From: Aricia agestis | Lineage: Eukaryota; Arthropoda; Insecta; Lepidoptera; Lycaenidae | Assembly: GCF_905147365.1 (NCBI RefSeq) | Contig: NC_056408.1 | Coordinates: 19,778,001-19,842,000, forward strand | DNA: 64,000 nt | Direction of reading: 5' to 3' | Shown here: positions 25,370 through 36,826 of the stretch, in pieces | How positions within the stretch are numbered: the stretch's first letter is position 1 | Layout: every line of letters starts with the position of its first letter | Program-made: the position numbers and the translations under genes | The notes under the pieces: generated by a model | What the model saw: only the letters and a program-made list of their open reading frames with translations | What the model was told of the DNA's origin: nothing | Databases searched by the model: none

Positions 25370-28300
25370 ATGGATTCGGATACTTGGAAAATTGAAAATA
25401 GCATTTGCCGATGTTGTCACGCCGAAGGCTATTTCTTCAACTTAGGCGAACCACGTCCGTTCTGTGGTCAAACGGAGGTGTATGCGGATATGATCAGAGA
25501 CATTTTTGATATAGATGTGAGTACCTGACCCTGTAATAAACATATTATGAATATTATCAACGCTTATTGTTCTATCACTAATCATCATCGGTCCATGGAC
25601 CAAGCGGACTGAATAACACCGAAAGGTTGTAACTTACCGTATCTAAGTCTTACTACCGTACTTAGCGCTTTTAAATTTAGTATGTTATTATTTTAGCAAT
25701 ATTCCGCGAAATAAACCTCAACCTGTAAGTAAATGAGTGAGTGTACGCATAGGCATGCGTACAGCACCTCCCACCTCTCCCACACCACCACCACACGACT
25801 GTATGGGCGCCGCAGACTCGATCGCACAAAAATGCTGCGATTTCCCGTAATGTTAGCAAATTCATGCAAGGCCCCACACCACCATGCAATTTGAAAACCT
25901 CGTTGCAGAACACCACCACTATTTCACTTGACGGACGTTGTTCGTAGAGTCAACATTCTGAGGATGCTCCGGTGTTGGGGCGAAACGCACATTGAGGTTT
26001 TCAAATTGCATGGTGGTGTGGGGCCTTGCATGAATTTGCTAACATTACGGGAGATTTTATCGGTATGTTTACTACTGTGGTAACCATACTGTTTAAAAGT
26101 TGGCTTTCTCCCTGGCCTTGTCCATCTTTCTATATCTTAGCTAAATTCCATTTAAATTTATCCAGTCACAGAGCCTTTTTGATGCAAGACTATTTGTTCC
26201 AGTCAAAGGCATTCTATTATGTTGCCTGAAAAAGATTTAGAGAACTAATCTGATGAGAAAGACCAATATTTTAAATTCACATTCCTCTTTATTATTGGTA
26301 TAGACATTAGAGCTCAATCATCAGACTTACAATGAAAAGTAACTGACTAAGTATGATATCCATAGCTGAGCAATCTAGGCTTTCTCAGACTTAAGATTAC
26401 ACTTATTGTAAAACAACTAAATATACTGATCGGCAGAACAGATTTTGATGAAATTTGGAATGCAGATACTTTGAGTCCCATGGGAGGACATAGGATAGTT
26501 TAAATTATGAAAATGTTATCATTTCTGCACAATAACTTTAAAAGATTTACACCTAATTTGCTAAATTAATTTAATTGTTTGTTCTTTGAGACCTGGAAAA
26601 AGAACATAACATGATCAATTTTGTCCCGGTACCATCTAGTAATAAATAATAATATAAATGCACTGACAAAGCAGCCGAAAAGGAGATAATATTATGGTTC
26701 AAATAATAAGGTTGAAACATTAATGTACTAAAATTGTTTCAGATGAGGCCATTACCAGGGCCACTATGTGATTTGACATACACAATATGTATGTCTTGTA
26801 TTTTCAAGTTACGAGAGGCAATTCAGTTCAAGAAACAAGTGCAGAGCTGTGAAGATAAATTTCTAGATTATTATTACACAAATAAGTTAGAAGGTATGTT
26901 TTATTAATTCAATATTGAAATACAGTTATAATATTATGTTGTTTCTATGCATTAGATACAACCACTCACAGTAAACATAATATTATGTATTACATACACT
27001 TTGTATACATTTACTCTGTACACTGGAAAGAGCAAGTACAGTAGAAACTTGATGCCCTCAGTTATACGGATTTGCAATCCAACTGGACTGCCATCAGAAA
27101 ATGTATCTCTTACTAATTTATTACTAAACATTAAATTTCTGTGTTGAATTAAACAAACACATAAATCATAATATTAAAATGCACTTTACAAATGCATCAA
27201 ACCCACTGTTTTCATACATTACAGCAATTTGGGGCTGTTTCACCACTTCCTGATAAGTGCCGGATCCACAACTTAACATGACAGATAGAGTATGGAGCAT
27301 CTGTCAGAAAAGTTATGGATAGCCTATCCGGCATTTATCTGTAAGAAACTTGATAACCGGACTGGTTATCAAGTTTCTGCTGTATTACAATTTGTTTAAA
27401 ACAAGATGAAGTTATAAGTTGTGATATAACTTTTCTCTAGTTTTTCTCTCATTATTAAGTATTTTATTAATAAAAATTTAAAAAATTTACAACATATTTA
27501 TGAAATCATGTTTTAGGGGGATATAAGATTATCATATATATTGGATCCGAGATCATTGAGTCAATGATATTGGATAATGTAATATAGACATATGATTCAT
27601 TTCTTCCTTGATCATAGATTTTTGACATTTGCTGACTGCTGAGGGATTAGATCCAATACGGTCATAGAAATAGGTGTTGCCAGTTATTTAATATAAAAAA
27701 GAGTTTTTAATTTCTTGTTTGTTAATATGTTTCAAATAATGTAATGTAATTATTTTTCTAATTATATACTTGGATAATCTTGCTGAAATAACAAAAAACA
27801 AGCCATATTAAAAATGACGATGTCTTTTGACAAATCGAATTCTCTGAGGTCTAGTAACCCTGATGTTAATACCTGTCAGCAATAGCGCTCTCCATTGGCT
27901 ATTGAAACCACATATGACGTAAAATAGGATCAATAAAATATGATAATGTAATATGTAGATATGATCAAATGATCATATATATTGGATGCTATATATAATC
28001 ATAGAAATGATCCAATATAAATGATAATGTAATACCCCCCCTTACAGTAGTGTAATTTTTGTGAAACTATGCAGAAGCATTAATGTTTTTATTAAACATT
28101 TATGCTACCATAGCGTGTTTTGTTCATAGAAGATAATAGAAATAATTATAATTTATTTTGTTTTGTAGTTAAGAAAAAGGATGTTGCACAAGCAGTCATC
28201 AAGATAGAACCAGTTGTTGGTAAGTTGATTTGACATCTATCATCACAGGATAACTTAATAATAAGAACTTAAAAAAATGAATTCTAATATAACAAACAAC

Positions 28301-30152
28301 ACTTTAATCTTAAATCGTAAAACATTAAAATCTGGATTAAGAGTTTACACTTTGGGTAAACTCTTAATCCAGATTTAATGTTTACCCACTAAATTGAACT
28401 GGATCTTTGCATTATAGTACGGGAGCCCTATAACAATTTTTTTTATTATTATGAAGCAAATTTTTTGTGATCATTTTGATAAGAAGAACAACATTTATAT
28501 CTGCGAAAAATCTCGAAAGTGGTAGATAACAGAGATAGATTACAGAAAGTGGTAGATAACAGAGATTAACAGAGAAGGATTTCGTACTTTGACTTAATTG
28601 TCCTAAAATATGGATTATTCTATTTGTAGGACAATGTTACTCTTAAATTATATGACTATTAATCTATCAATATACAAAAAATTTGCTTGTTAGAGTTCCG
28701 TTATAGGGTTCTGTGATCAACAAAACTTGGTTGACTACTGAACCCTTAAACGGAAAAATGATGAATGTAAGAATCTCCCAGTAGTTATAGGTACTATACT
28801 AAGTTTATTAACATTATAGTATACTTACACTAATATTGACAGTTACCATGTATTTTTAAACCATGATTAACCACGTGAATGCATTGTGAAAAAAAAAATT
28901 AATTAGTTTTTAAGTTTTTTCTGTTTGTTTTAGTATGCTTGATTTATTTCATAATAATTTTTGTGCAATTTCATTTTTAACTATTTTCGAAAATTTTTAA
29001 ATGGCTTATAGTTACAATTTACTATTTAGTTGCTAAAGCTGTAAGTTTTCCCAAGAAACAAAAATAAATAAATACTAGCATGAAACTAACCAATTTTTCA
29101 GAATTCAAAGAGGAGTATTTGAATGAAGATGAATTTGATAGTAATGATGATACAAATCAGGATTTTGCAATGCACGATGATAATGATGACGACGATGAAG
29201 ATGACGATGATGATGAAGGTAAATTATTGTGTGTTATATTATTGTTATAATTTAGAAAGACGAGAGAGAGAGAGAAGAATATTATTATGTACAAAATATT
29301 GTTCTTGTCTTCGTACACATTTTAACATGGATGAGAATTGTTTTATACTTCATAAAAAATTGCATCGGCCTATTCGATGTTTCAAACAATGAAAACTACA
29401 TGGATTAGTGGGATATTACATTATCAAAATATATCTCTGATCATTTATAATGTGATCATAATATATTTGATCCAATTTTGACTATTTAATCATATCTGCA
29501 TATTACATTATCACATTTCATTGATCCTATTTTACTTCATAATATGTGGTTTCAATAGCCAATGGAGAGCGCTAACACTGACAGGTATTGACGTCAGGGT
29601 TACTAGATCTCAGAGAATTCGATTTGTCAAAAGATATCTATCGTCATTTTAAGTATGGCTTGTCTTTTGTTACTTCAGCAAGATTATCCAAGTATATAAT
29701 TAGAAAAATAATTACATTACATTATTTGAAACATATTAATGAATAAGAAATTATAAACTCTTTTTTATATTAAATAACTGGCAACAGCTGTTTCTATGAC
29801 CGTATTGGATCCAATCTCTCAGCGAATTTCAAAAATCTATGATCAAGGAGAAAATGAATCATATTATATCTACATGGATAATGTATCCAATATAATTTAC
29901 TCATAGAATAAAAAATTATCAACATAGTCAAAGGTCAAACAAATGAGACTAAGACATTATTTAACCATTTTTAATTTTTAGGTTCAAAATTGGAATATCT
30001 GCTCAAGAAGGGAAAAGGAAAAGGCAAAGGGAAGTCGGAGCCTGTCCAAGTGGTGATCAAGGCAGAGTCGGCACCGGTCAAGCCAGAGCAGAGAACGACA
30101 AACAAGAAGCTCGTGAAAGTTAACAAGATAACTGTTCCAGTGAAAAAGAAAG
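25370..30152 (+). CDS. ZAD N-terminal module of the cassette zinc-finger gene
   Basis: Five exons: 25370-25516, 26743-26893, 28169-28219, 29102-29218 and 29982-30152, with consensus GT-AG sites (gtgagt, gtatgt, gtaagt, gtaaat, gtaggt). They encode 212 residues plus one base, ending in phase 1. Exon 1 (MDSDTWKIENSICRCC) and exon 2 (LCDLTYTICMSCIFKLREA) give the ZAD cysteine pairs C13/C16 and C65/C68, a dimerisation zinc domain of insect transcription factors. Exon 3 is a short linker with IKIEP. Exon 4 ends in an almost pure Asp/Glu run. Exon 5 opens with KKGKGKGKGK and continues basic. No zinc finger is encoded up to here, and the frame does not close before 30152. The protein must therefore be completed by a downstream exon, and seven candidates (A-G) accept the same phase. 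Acts in the nucleus by family; target unknown. Confidence 0.85.
25844..26051. repeat. 58-bp perfect inverted repeat in intron 1
   Basis: Arms 25844-25901 and 25994-26051 are exact reverse complements over 58 bp (cccgtaatgttagcaaattc onward), with a 92-bp spacer. It would form a strong RNA hairpin in the pre-mRNA. It could be a foldback element or a recent inverted copy. Confidence 0.85.
26052..26742. other. Intron 1 remainder
   Basis: No gene seen. A repeat at 26425-26640 ('gatcggcagaacagattttg', 'aatttgctaaa') is related to 14620-15000. Confidence 0.4.
26894..27515. other. Intron 2, unique-looking
   Basis: AT-rich intron with no gene. A short hairpin (agaaacttgataacc and its inverse) sits at about 27347-27380. 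Confidence 0.45.
27516..28041 (+). mobile_element. TTA-TSD MITE, copy 2 (intact)
   Basis: 526 bp, flanked by TTA (27513-27515 and 28042-28044). Ends are GGGGGATATAAGATTATCAT and ...atgtaataccccccc. Same orientation as copy 1, and it provides the Helitron empty site. It lies in intron 2 of the cassette gene. Confidence 0.8.
28321..28382. repeat. Hairpin, 26-bp arms
   Basis: 'aacattaaaatctggattaa' with 'gagttta' is followed after 9 bases by its reverse complement. It lies in intron 3. Confidence 0.7.
28600..28790 (+). repeat. Dispersed repeat, copy 1
   Basis: 'tcctaaaatatggatt' through 'aatctatcaatatacaaaaa' and 'gttaga/ggttcc' matches 31190-31320. Flanking similarity reaches back to about 28420 and 31040. 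It is in intron 3 of the cassette gene; the partner is in intron 5. Confidence 0.6.
29408..29900 (-). mobile_element. TTA-TSD MITE, copy 3 (inverted)
   Basis: Inverted relative to copies 1 and 2: it starts gtgggatattacattatca after TTA and runs through 'ctcagagaattcgatttgtc', 'taataactggcaaca'-like text and 'tgaatcatatt'. The far end is eroded. It lies in intron 4, so exons 3 and 4 are bracketed by inverted copies. Confidence 0.7.
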
Positions 30153-30545
30153 GTAGGTGCTGCATACTTCTACCTGCCAGTTTGGGGACCATTTCAAAAT
30201 GATACATTTTTTTATGTAAATTATGTTATTAACACAGAGTCTTTGCCACTCACTCTGACATTGGCAACTCACCAAGGAGCCATTATTAAAAAGAAGAAGA
30301 AGAAGATCTACTAAATGACGTTGCGCCAAAATTCGTTTATGGCACGGGATAATCTTTTCGGGATAAAAATATCCTTGATGTCCTTTCCGGGGCTCAAAGT
30401 ATAACCATAGTCCATACCTAAGTTCAGCAAAATAGCTTTTGATGTTTATAAAATAATAAAATATAGATTCTAACAAAAATGAATTGCTTAATGTGCTGTA
30501 CGCGCTAATTTCGAGAACCGAGAGTCCGTCCCTGACGACCTCAGA

Positions 30546-30599
30546 CAATAAGATGATTGGAAGTGATTCAACTTGGAATCACTTCCAATCATCTTATTG
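30546..30599. repeat. Hairpin, 23-bp arms
   Basis: 'caataagatgattggaagtg' and its exact inverse surround an 8-base loop, close to the start of intron 5. Confidence 0.75.
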
Positions 30600-30815
30600 A
30601 TGCCATTATATTATCTGTGCCAAATAACATAAAAATTGCTCCAGTAGTTCGTGAGATAAGCCCTTTCAAATATTTTCCTCTATTTTTTCGGTCCTATTAG
30701 TCTTAGCGTGACAAAATATTGCCTGCCTACCTCGATAAATGGGCTATCTAACACTGAAAGATTTTTTCAATTCGGACTAGTAGTTCCTGAGATTAGCGCG
30801 TTCAAACAAACAAAC
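30600..30815 (-). repeat. Helitron-like repeat fragment
   Basis: Contains 'ccagtagttcgtgagataag', 'gggctatctaacactga' and 'agttcctgagattagcgcg', shared with 3694-4030 and 48425-49128. Both ends are lost. Confidence 0.55.
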
Positions 30816-31039
30816 TGAGCACATGGCTTGAGACAGTAAGTGATTATGTAAATCCACTAAAATGTCATAGATAGGTAGAGATAGTGGTTTCAAAACGAGC
30901 AAGTAAGACATTAACAACATTAATATCACTTTGAGATTGTCCCCATACTGGCATCTAATCAATGTGCCTAATTTTAATAATACTGTTTAAAATTTTTCTC
31001 ATGCTAGGATTTGTTTTGTTCTTACATCAGCAACATTTA

Positions 31040-31345
31040 TAGTATAGGTTCCGTAGAACAGTTTTTTTTTTAATTACTATCAAGCTAATTTTTCGTGAGT
31101 AGCTTCATTTTAATAAGACTAACAACAATTTCCTCCGCGAAAATTCTCAAAAGTGGTAGCTAACAAAGATATAAAGGATTTAATATTTCGATTCAATGAT
31201 CCTAAAATATGGATTTGTTCTATTTCTAGGACAATGTTACTCTTAAATTATATAACTATTAATCTATCAATATACAAAAAATCGGCCGGTTAGGGTTCCA
31301 TAGGACGACGAAGACTTCTTGATTAACCCTAAAATGGAAGTTGAA
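31040..31345 (+). repeat. Dispersed repeat, copy 2
   Basis: Partner of 28420-28790. It has 'gactattaatctatcaa'-type text followed by 'ggccggttagggttcc', linking it to the family that ends in the GGGTTCC repeat. Confidence 0.55.
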
Positions 31346-31597
31346 CTAGACGAGATAATTTTTATTAAAATTAATATCGCGCGGGAACCGTACATTTTTC
31401 CGGGATAAAAAGTGTCCTATGTCCTTTCCCGGGACTGAAAGTACTTCCATACCAAATTTCCGCAAAATCGTTTCATCGGTTTGGGCGTATCTCTACACAC
31501 TTTCGAATTTATATAATATTATAGTGAGTAAGTATGGATATCTTTGATGGTAATTAAAAATAGGCGCATTGAAATTTTTATTATAAATTATCTATAG

Positions 31598-31698
31598 GTT
31601 TTAAGGATCCAGCGAAGGTACCTCCACTGTCTCTGGCAGTCCAAAGTGCAAAGGTCGTCTTAACTCTTATGGCAGTACAGGCATCCGTTCAACGTTAA
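31598..31698 (+). CDS. Candidate short alternative terminal exon (no fingers)
   Basis: An AG acceptor (ttatctatag, ending at 31597) is followed by 101 bases. In the phase left by exon 5 these read GFKDPAKVPPLSLAVQSAKV and 13 more residues to a TAA. It would add a 33-residue tail to the ZAD module and make a finger-less isoform. Supporting signs are the exact phase match, an unusually GC-rich coding-like stretch in AT-rich intron, and a pyrimidine-poor but usable acceptor. No homology is recognised, and no AATAAA lies close downstream. It could equally be chance or an eroded exon. Confidence 0.3.
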
Positions 31699-32212
31699 CT
31701 TTATGACTATTATCATCATCCACGTTGATTTAATACATACAGTCCGACAAGGCTTTATATGAACGTGGCAAGAAAAAGAACTAAACGCTTCTATTATACA
31801 AAAACATCATTTTTGACATGTATTTGACAGTTCTCCTTTACCAGCAGCGCCTATTGACATCATTGACACATTCATATAGAGCCTTGTCGAACTGTAAATT
31901 AGTTGTGCTTTCATACATTTTTTAAATCGAGACTGCCCGACTAAAGTGTGTTTAAGAGCACTTTTGCACTGACATAAATATTTGTGTGATTGGTTAATTT
32001 ATTGAAACGGAATTTTATTTCGGATTGAACCTACATTCATCGTAAATAGTTTAATCCAGAATTCGCATGATATTGTACTTCAGAATTTGTGTGTTATCTT
32101 TATTATGTGACTTATAGCTACCGCCTGAAACTGCTACCTTGAATATTATGTTAGATTGACTGTTGTCTTATATTATTTCACTTAACCTCAATATTCTATA
32201 TTAAGACCATAT

Positions 32213-32335
32213 TATTATCTATACTGAAATTGAAAATTTATTTTTCAAACAAAAATAATAAAATAGACAAAAAAATTATCTATACTGAAATTGAAAATTT
32301 ATTTTTCAAATAAAAATAATAAGATAGACAAGAAA
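32213..32335 (+). repeat. ~61-bp tandem duplication
   Basis: 'attatctatactgaaattga' with 'aaaatttatttttcaaa' occurs twice back to back with few differences, in intron 5. Confidence 0.75.
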
Positions 32336-32639
32336 ATTACGTACTCGCGATGACACATAGTAGCCTTTAAAGGCTGTTTGGTTCTTTGGTTCCCAAGCTA
32401 CTCCTGTACTTGATGCAATACTCTGTAAGCGTGATATTTCGCTGACCCTTTGGTAGGGGGGAGGGAAGAAAGATCCGGTTTGGGCTTGGAACAACATTTC
32501 AGAAAAACTGTGAATCGATGTCTGTTAATCTCTGACTGAGTACGGGCGTTCGGTATACTTCAATAAACATTTTTTTCTCCGGCTAATGCTATAACATCCG
32601 AAGTTGATGTTGAGTCACATAAAATACAGTTGCTATTTC

Positions 32640-33170
32640 CTTTAGTAATGGCTTTTGCCACATTGTCATGTCGCAATTCCGTGGAGCTTGAAGACAAAAG
32701 TCTTCGTTCAATGCGTGCTTCCCGTTATGACCTACGGGGCGGAAACCTAGCCTTTTACAGCAGAGCTAGCTCGTAAGTTTTCCGTTGCTCAGCGTGCCAT
32801 GGAGCGCGCTATGCTCGGAGGTTCTTTGGCGGATTCGTCAAAGAACTAAAGTCACCGATATAGTGCAGAGAATCAGTACGCTGAAGTGGAACTGGGCTGG
32901 TCATGTAGCTCGAAGAAGGGACGATCGCTGGAGTAAACTTACTCTGGAATGGAGACCGAGACTGGGAAATCAGGGTGTAGGTCGACCTCCAACTAGGTGG
33001 GAGTGGTGGGACAACGATCTCCGTTTAGTTGCGGGTCCATGTTGGATGCGAGTAGCAGGATATCGGCCATCTTGGCGTTCATTGAGAGAGGCCTATGTCC
33101 AGCAGTGGACGAATATAGGCAGATATGATGAATTGCTTTTGATGAAAAACCTTTCTCATTATTAAAATTA
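32640..33170 (+). pseudogene. Non-LTR retrotransposon C-terminal tail
   Basis: The region encodes, with frame changes, VLPVMTYGAET, FTAELARKFSVAQRAMERAM, LKWNWAGHVARRRDDRWSKL, RPPTRWEWWDNDLR, AGPCWMRVAGYR and LREAYVQQW. This is the typical end of lepidopteran LINE reverse-transcriptase proteins. The last part (32785-33165) is one open frame; upstream it is shifted, with a stop near 32750. 5' truncated. It lies in intron 5. Confidence 0.8.
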
Positions 33171-34050
33171 TTTTTTTAAAATTAGTAAAATTATTTTGCT
33201 TCTTATTTTTATCACCTTTAATTCTATGTATCTCCTAAACTCTGAAGTATTGATCGTACAGTAAAAATGTTTAGACGTTATTTATAGGAAATTTAATGTA
33301 CTTAGATATAATTAATGTAGAAGTCACTAAAGAGATATTATAAATAATTTTCAAGTCACAAGCAAATACCTTGAAAAAGAGACCTTTCCCCGCTCCGGAC
33401 CTCCGACTTGTTTCTCTTCCACGGGGGCTTTTAGTATGTTCATCTGGACACATTTAGGAATAAAAAATGTAGCAACTTTCAAAATTACATGAATTATTTG
33501 GTCTGATCGACGATTCTGAAACTAATTTTCTTAGATTACATCGCATGATATACATCCAGACATTTTCGCTGCTTTTTGGATGTACGGATTGATATCCTGC
33601 CTTCATTGTATTAAGACCATAGACCACTGCACATATTGTCATCTTGAAGCAAAATGCGTGGTCACTGGTCTCTGATAGCCCTTTTGGTTGCAAGTGATGT
33701 AGATTTTATAACTTCATCACGTTAGATTAGATATGTACAAAACGTTGGCACCTGCCGATTTCTTTGTCTTCTGTTCATGAGCGTCGCCTAGAGTCAAGAA
33801 GCGTTGAAACACATGCGCATTTAAAAAAAAATGGTACTTACAAACCAGTAAATGGTTCTGCTGTTAAGCGAATAATGTCTCTTGTAGAAGACAAGTCCTG
33901 ATAACTCAAGTCAGTATGCACTCGATGAGCGATCTATCATCTTTATATGTATACCATGTAACTCTTCGACAATGCCCAAAATCAGGAAGATTCGAAATCA
34001 CAAAAAAGTTTGCAATGAGACTGTTAAAGACGTTTTTTTTTGTCTTCTAG
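33171..34050. other. Intron sequence before terminal exon A
   Basis: No gene seen. The ATG at 33972 opens a frame that runs into exon A, but the exon begins after the ctag acceptor at 34047-34050 shared by all copies. That upstream part is taken as intron. Confidence 0.5.
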
Positions 34051-34634
34051 ATAAAAATAATAAGTTCAAACTGCGGAAGGAAGATTATGAGAAATCGGAC
34101 GGTACATACAAGTGCACTAAATGTGAAAAGCAATACAAATACGAAGATAGCTTACGTCAACACCTTATGGCCAAGCATTACAATATTCTCAAAAAACCTA
34201 AGCACACGTGCGACATATGCAAACAGGAATTCGTCACCCACGTCCAGTTCACAGTCCACAAGCACGAGGAGCATAATATAGACGACCGCTTCAAATGTAA
34301 CGCATGTCCCAAGATATTTAATTCTGAACGCCAGCTAATAAGGCACAGGGACGGCTTCCACATGCTCGGGGAGAAGTACAAGTGTAACAGCTGCGACTAC
34401 GTGTGCTACTACAGCGAGGCGCTCACAAGACACAAGGTCAAACACAAAACGGCCAAAGACCACCGTTGCAAGTTTTGCGGGAAGTCCTTTTTGCGCAGAA
34501 CGACTATGCTTTTCCACGAGCGCATCCATACGGGCGACAAGAGAAAGATTTGTAACGAGTGCGGAAAGGCTTTCGTGCAAAAAGCCAGCCTCAACTACCA
34601 CATGACTAAGCACCATCCAGAAGTTAAGTTTTGA
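34051..34634 (+). CDS. Alternative terminal exon A: six C2H2 fingers
   Basis: It follows tgtcttctag and, joined in phase 1 to exon 5, reads DKNNKFKLRKEDYEKS and then six C2H2 fingers (first YKCTKC near residue 234, last CNECGKAFVQKASLNYHMTK), ending PEVKF stop. The predicted isoform is 406 aa. Probable base-contact residues (helix -1,2,3,6), finger 1 to 6: YDSQ, TVQV, SRQR, YEAR, RTTF, QASY. It is the nearest cassette to the ZAD module (3.9 kb intron). Fingers 1, 2 and 4 differ from B and C while fingers 3, 5 and 6 have the same contacts. No AATAAA is obvious within 200 bp downstream. An independent single-exon gene starting at 33972 is possible but would lack a ZAD. Confidence 0.85.
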
Positions 34635-34990
34635 TATCCTGATACAAATTTGTATTTATGTACTATTGAATAATATCAATTCGACTAAATGAAGATACCG
34701 ATTTATAATAGTATAGTTTATTTCCAAGCTGTGTTAACATAATTCAATTATTGCCCTTACTCTACATTTAGCACAAAGTTTTAGACATAATCTAAAAAGT
34801 ATTGATTTTTTCGGAAGGAAGACTAAACGAATAATACTGTCACATGTATGTATTTATTGGCCCTTGCCCTGATAACGCCATCATTGCTTTAATATCAAAA
34901 CTTCTTTGACTACATAAAAACTCGAGATACTTTTATCCCTTTCAAGGTCTGCTGTCTTTGTCGGTCATAAGTCATAATCATAACTCATAA

Positions 34991-35390
34991 GGGGCGTCCA
35001 CAAATTACGTCAGGTGTTTTTTTTTTCAATTTTCTGACCGTTTCGTGAGATTTTATTCAACCCCTTCCCCCGCCCCCCAATCTCACGTGTGATTCAAAAT
35101 GTGGGTTTCTTACGTAAATGTGAACAGTCAAATGAATAACGTCTAAGTACGAATGAAATTATATTTTTTTTCGAAAGAATTAGTGAATGATCTTAATCGT
35201 ATCACGATCACGCTTAAGCATACGTACAATTTGGATGAAATGGACCAAAATAGTATATATATTTTTGTAATAATGAGAAAAAAACGTGAGATTTGCCGAG
35301 CCTCCCCGCGGTCTCTCTAACGTAGGATTAGATGAGATTTGACTTGACCCCCTCCCCCCTTAAACACCTCACGTAATTTGGGACGCCCCC
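34991..35390. mobile_element. MITE, TSD TAA, TIR ggggcgtcc
   Basis: The ends ggggcgtccacaaattacgt and acgtaatttgggacgccccc are inverted, with TAA on both sides (34988-34990, 35391-35393). The duplicated flank near 39190 reads 'cataagacatttcc' without it, giving an empty site. The 3-bp TWA target suggests PIF/Harbinger type. Confidence 0.8.
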
Positions 35391-35529
35391 TAAGACATTT
35401 CCAATATGCCAGACAAAAACAAGTAGACCTTGTACATATCGTTATTCTCTGTGTTTATTTATATGTACCCCATTTCGAATTTGCTTATCCTGTCCAAGAT
35501 TCTGTAGCAAGCAGTTAACAAGCAAGTTC

Positions 35530-35960
35530 AAGCAACTTACAATTGAGCTGAATAATTTCCAATCTCGTTTTCGCGGAGATCATAGCTCTTCTTCTGCATT
35601 ACCGAAGGTGACTTAGACATTGGTCAGGCCATGGACAGTTGGCAACAGACAATAATTGTTCTTCTCGATTTAAGTATATAGTTGAGCATTTATTTCAGTA
35701 AATTATGACCTCTTACTTCGCTCAGATGCTGTAGAGTTTAGAGTGAAGTGAGAGAAGGTCGGCTTCGGCTCTAGAGTAGTTTGAATCCTGTCTAAAAGAT
35801 CGCCAGCAGCCTATTTTGACACCCAACTTTATTTTAGACTAGTTGCTGGTGTTCTTCAGGGTACAGTGTTATCACCTTCACTTTTTTAATTGTTTATTAA
35901 TGAAATATCAAAGGTCATGTCTTCTTTTTATATTTATATAGAAAACTGACAGATATACAA
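35530..35960 (+). pseudogene. Jockey-like LINE reverse transcriptase fragment
   Basis: Translated pieces include FQSRFRGDHSSSSAL, then AAYFDTQLYFRLVAGVLQGT and VLSPSLF with LFINEISKVM. The GVLQGTVLSP and LFINEI motifs are reverse-transcriptase blocks. Stops and frameshifts are present. A homologous piece follows exon B at 39320-39660, so the insertion predates that duplication. Confidence 0.75.
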
Positions 35961-35965
35961 TAGTA

Positions 35966-36826
35966 ACATTAACCTTTAAGTACCCGCGTTGTTTTGGGTA
36001 ACGTTCCGTCACGCGTGGGGTCTAGAAGTACCCCAATATAAATATACATATAAATTCAGAATTGTTTAATAAATTTTAAAACCCGTTTTATATTATAAGA
36101 AAATATATTATTTTATTTATGAAAAGCATTTATGAATAATATACTAACCATTATTTAGACAGTAAAGATGAACTAACCAATCTTGTGCATAGAATTTTTA
36201 AGGCACATGTTTAATGCAGAAAAATTAAACAAAAATGTCTACTTCTGAGTAACTTCTTAATTTTTTCTAATAAAATAAGACTTACAAATAAGTCATCAAA
36301 TGAAAAATTAACACTAAACATTACAGAACAAAAATTGACAATCCTTGAAAAGTACTAAGTACCCCAAACTACTATAATTAAACCATGAGTAGGCAAGGTA
36401 AGTAATAAATAATTTTACTGAATGAGGCTTGCAAATAGTTTTATAGCAAGGCTTACGGAAAATAATAATTGGTTCTGGGACAATAATAGCATCTTCGCTT
36501 AATTTTTGGTGCACTAGGTCAAGCTACCTCTATTTCTTCCAAAAAGATTCAACGTCATTAAAATTGTATAATATGATTTGTGCAATTTGATTTGAATTTG
36601 AAAAAAGTATATACTTTAATCATGGGTGGGGTCTGCAGGTGTCCCCACATGAGAAAAAATGTAATTTCTCTTAGCGGAGGAGCGACGGACTTTTACTGAC
36701 TGAAATACCTTGCATTGCTTCGAGATGAGCCGAAAACGAGCGAACGTAACTTGCCAATAAAAAAAATACCGTCAGAAACTACGCGTGGGGTCTGCGTAGA
36801 CCCCACCAGGCGTTAAAGGTAAAGGG
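35966..36826. mobile_element. Possible piggyBac-like non-autonomous element
   Basis: TTAA lies near 35969-35977 and again near 36812. 'acgcgtggggtct' occurs near both ends (36012 and 36780), and a related 'gggtggggtctgcaggtg' near 36624. 'cccca' partners suggest subterminal hairpins. The terminal repeats are not cleanly matched, so this is tentative. Confidence 0.35.

Larger units (their letters stand above)
34758..35960 (+). repeat. 3' flank of exon A, duplicated after exon B
   Basis: Blocks such as 'ttgcccttac.ctacatttag', 'atctaaaaagtattgatttt', 'ctttcaagg.ctgctgtctt' and 'aagatcgccagcagcctat' recur in the same order at 38152-39660. The cassette duplicated together with several hundred bases of flank. 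Later insertions differ between copies (MITE 34991-35390 here; foldback element 38792-39057 there). Confidence 0.75.

Noticed and set aside
33972..34050. ATG and coding extension MPKIRKIRN upstream of exon A, and MRLLK-type starts before the other cassettes
   Set aside because: These frames run through a pyrimidine-rich AG acceptor shared by all seven copies. The phase matches the ZAD module and the upstream residues are intronic in character. A separate promoter for A cannot be fully excluded.
34335..34616. Antisense open frames of about 93 aa over every zinc-finger exon
   Set aside because: They mirror the conserved finger codons on the other strand and have no independent support.
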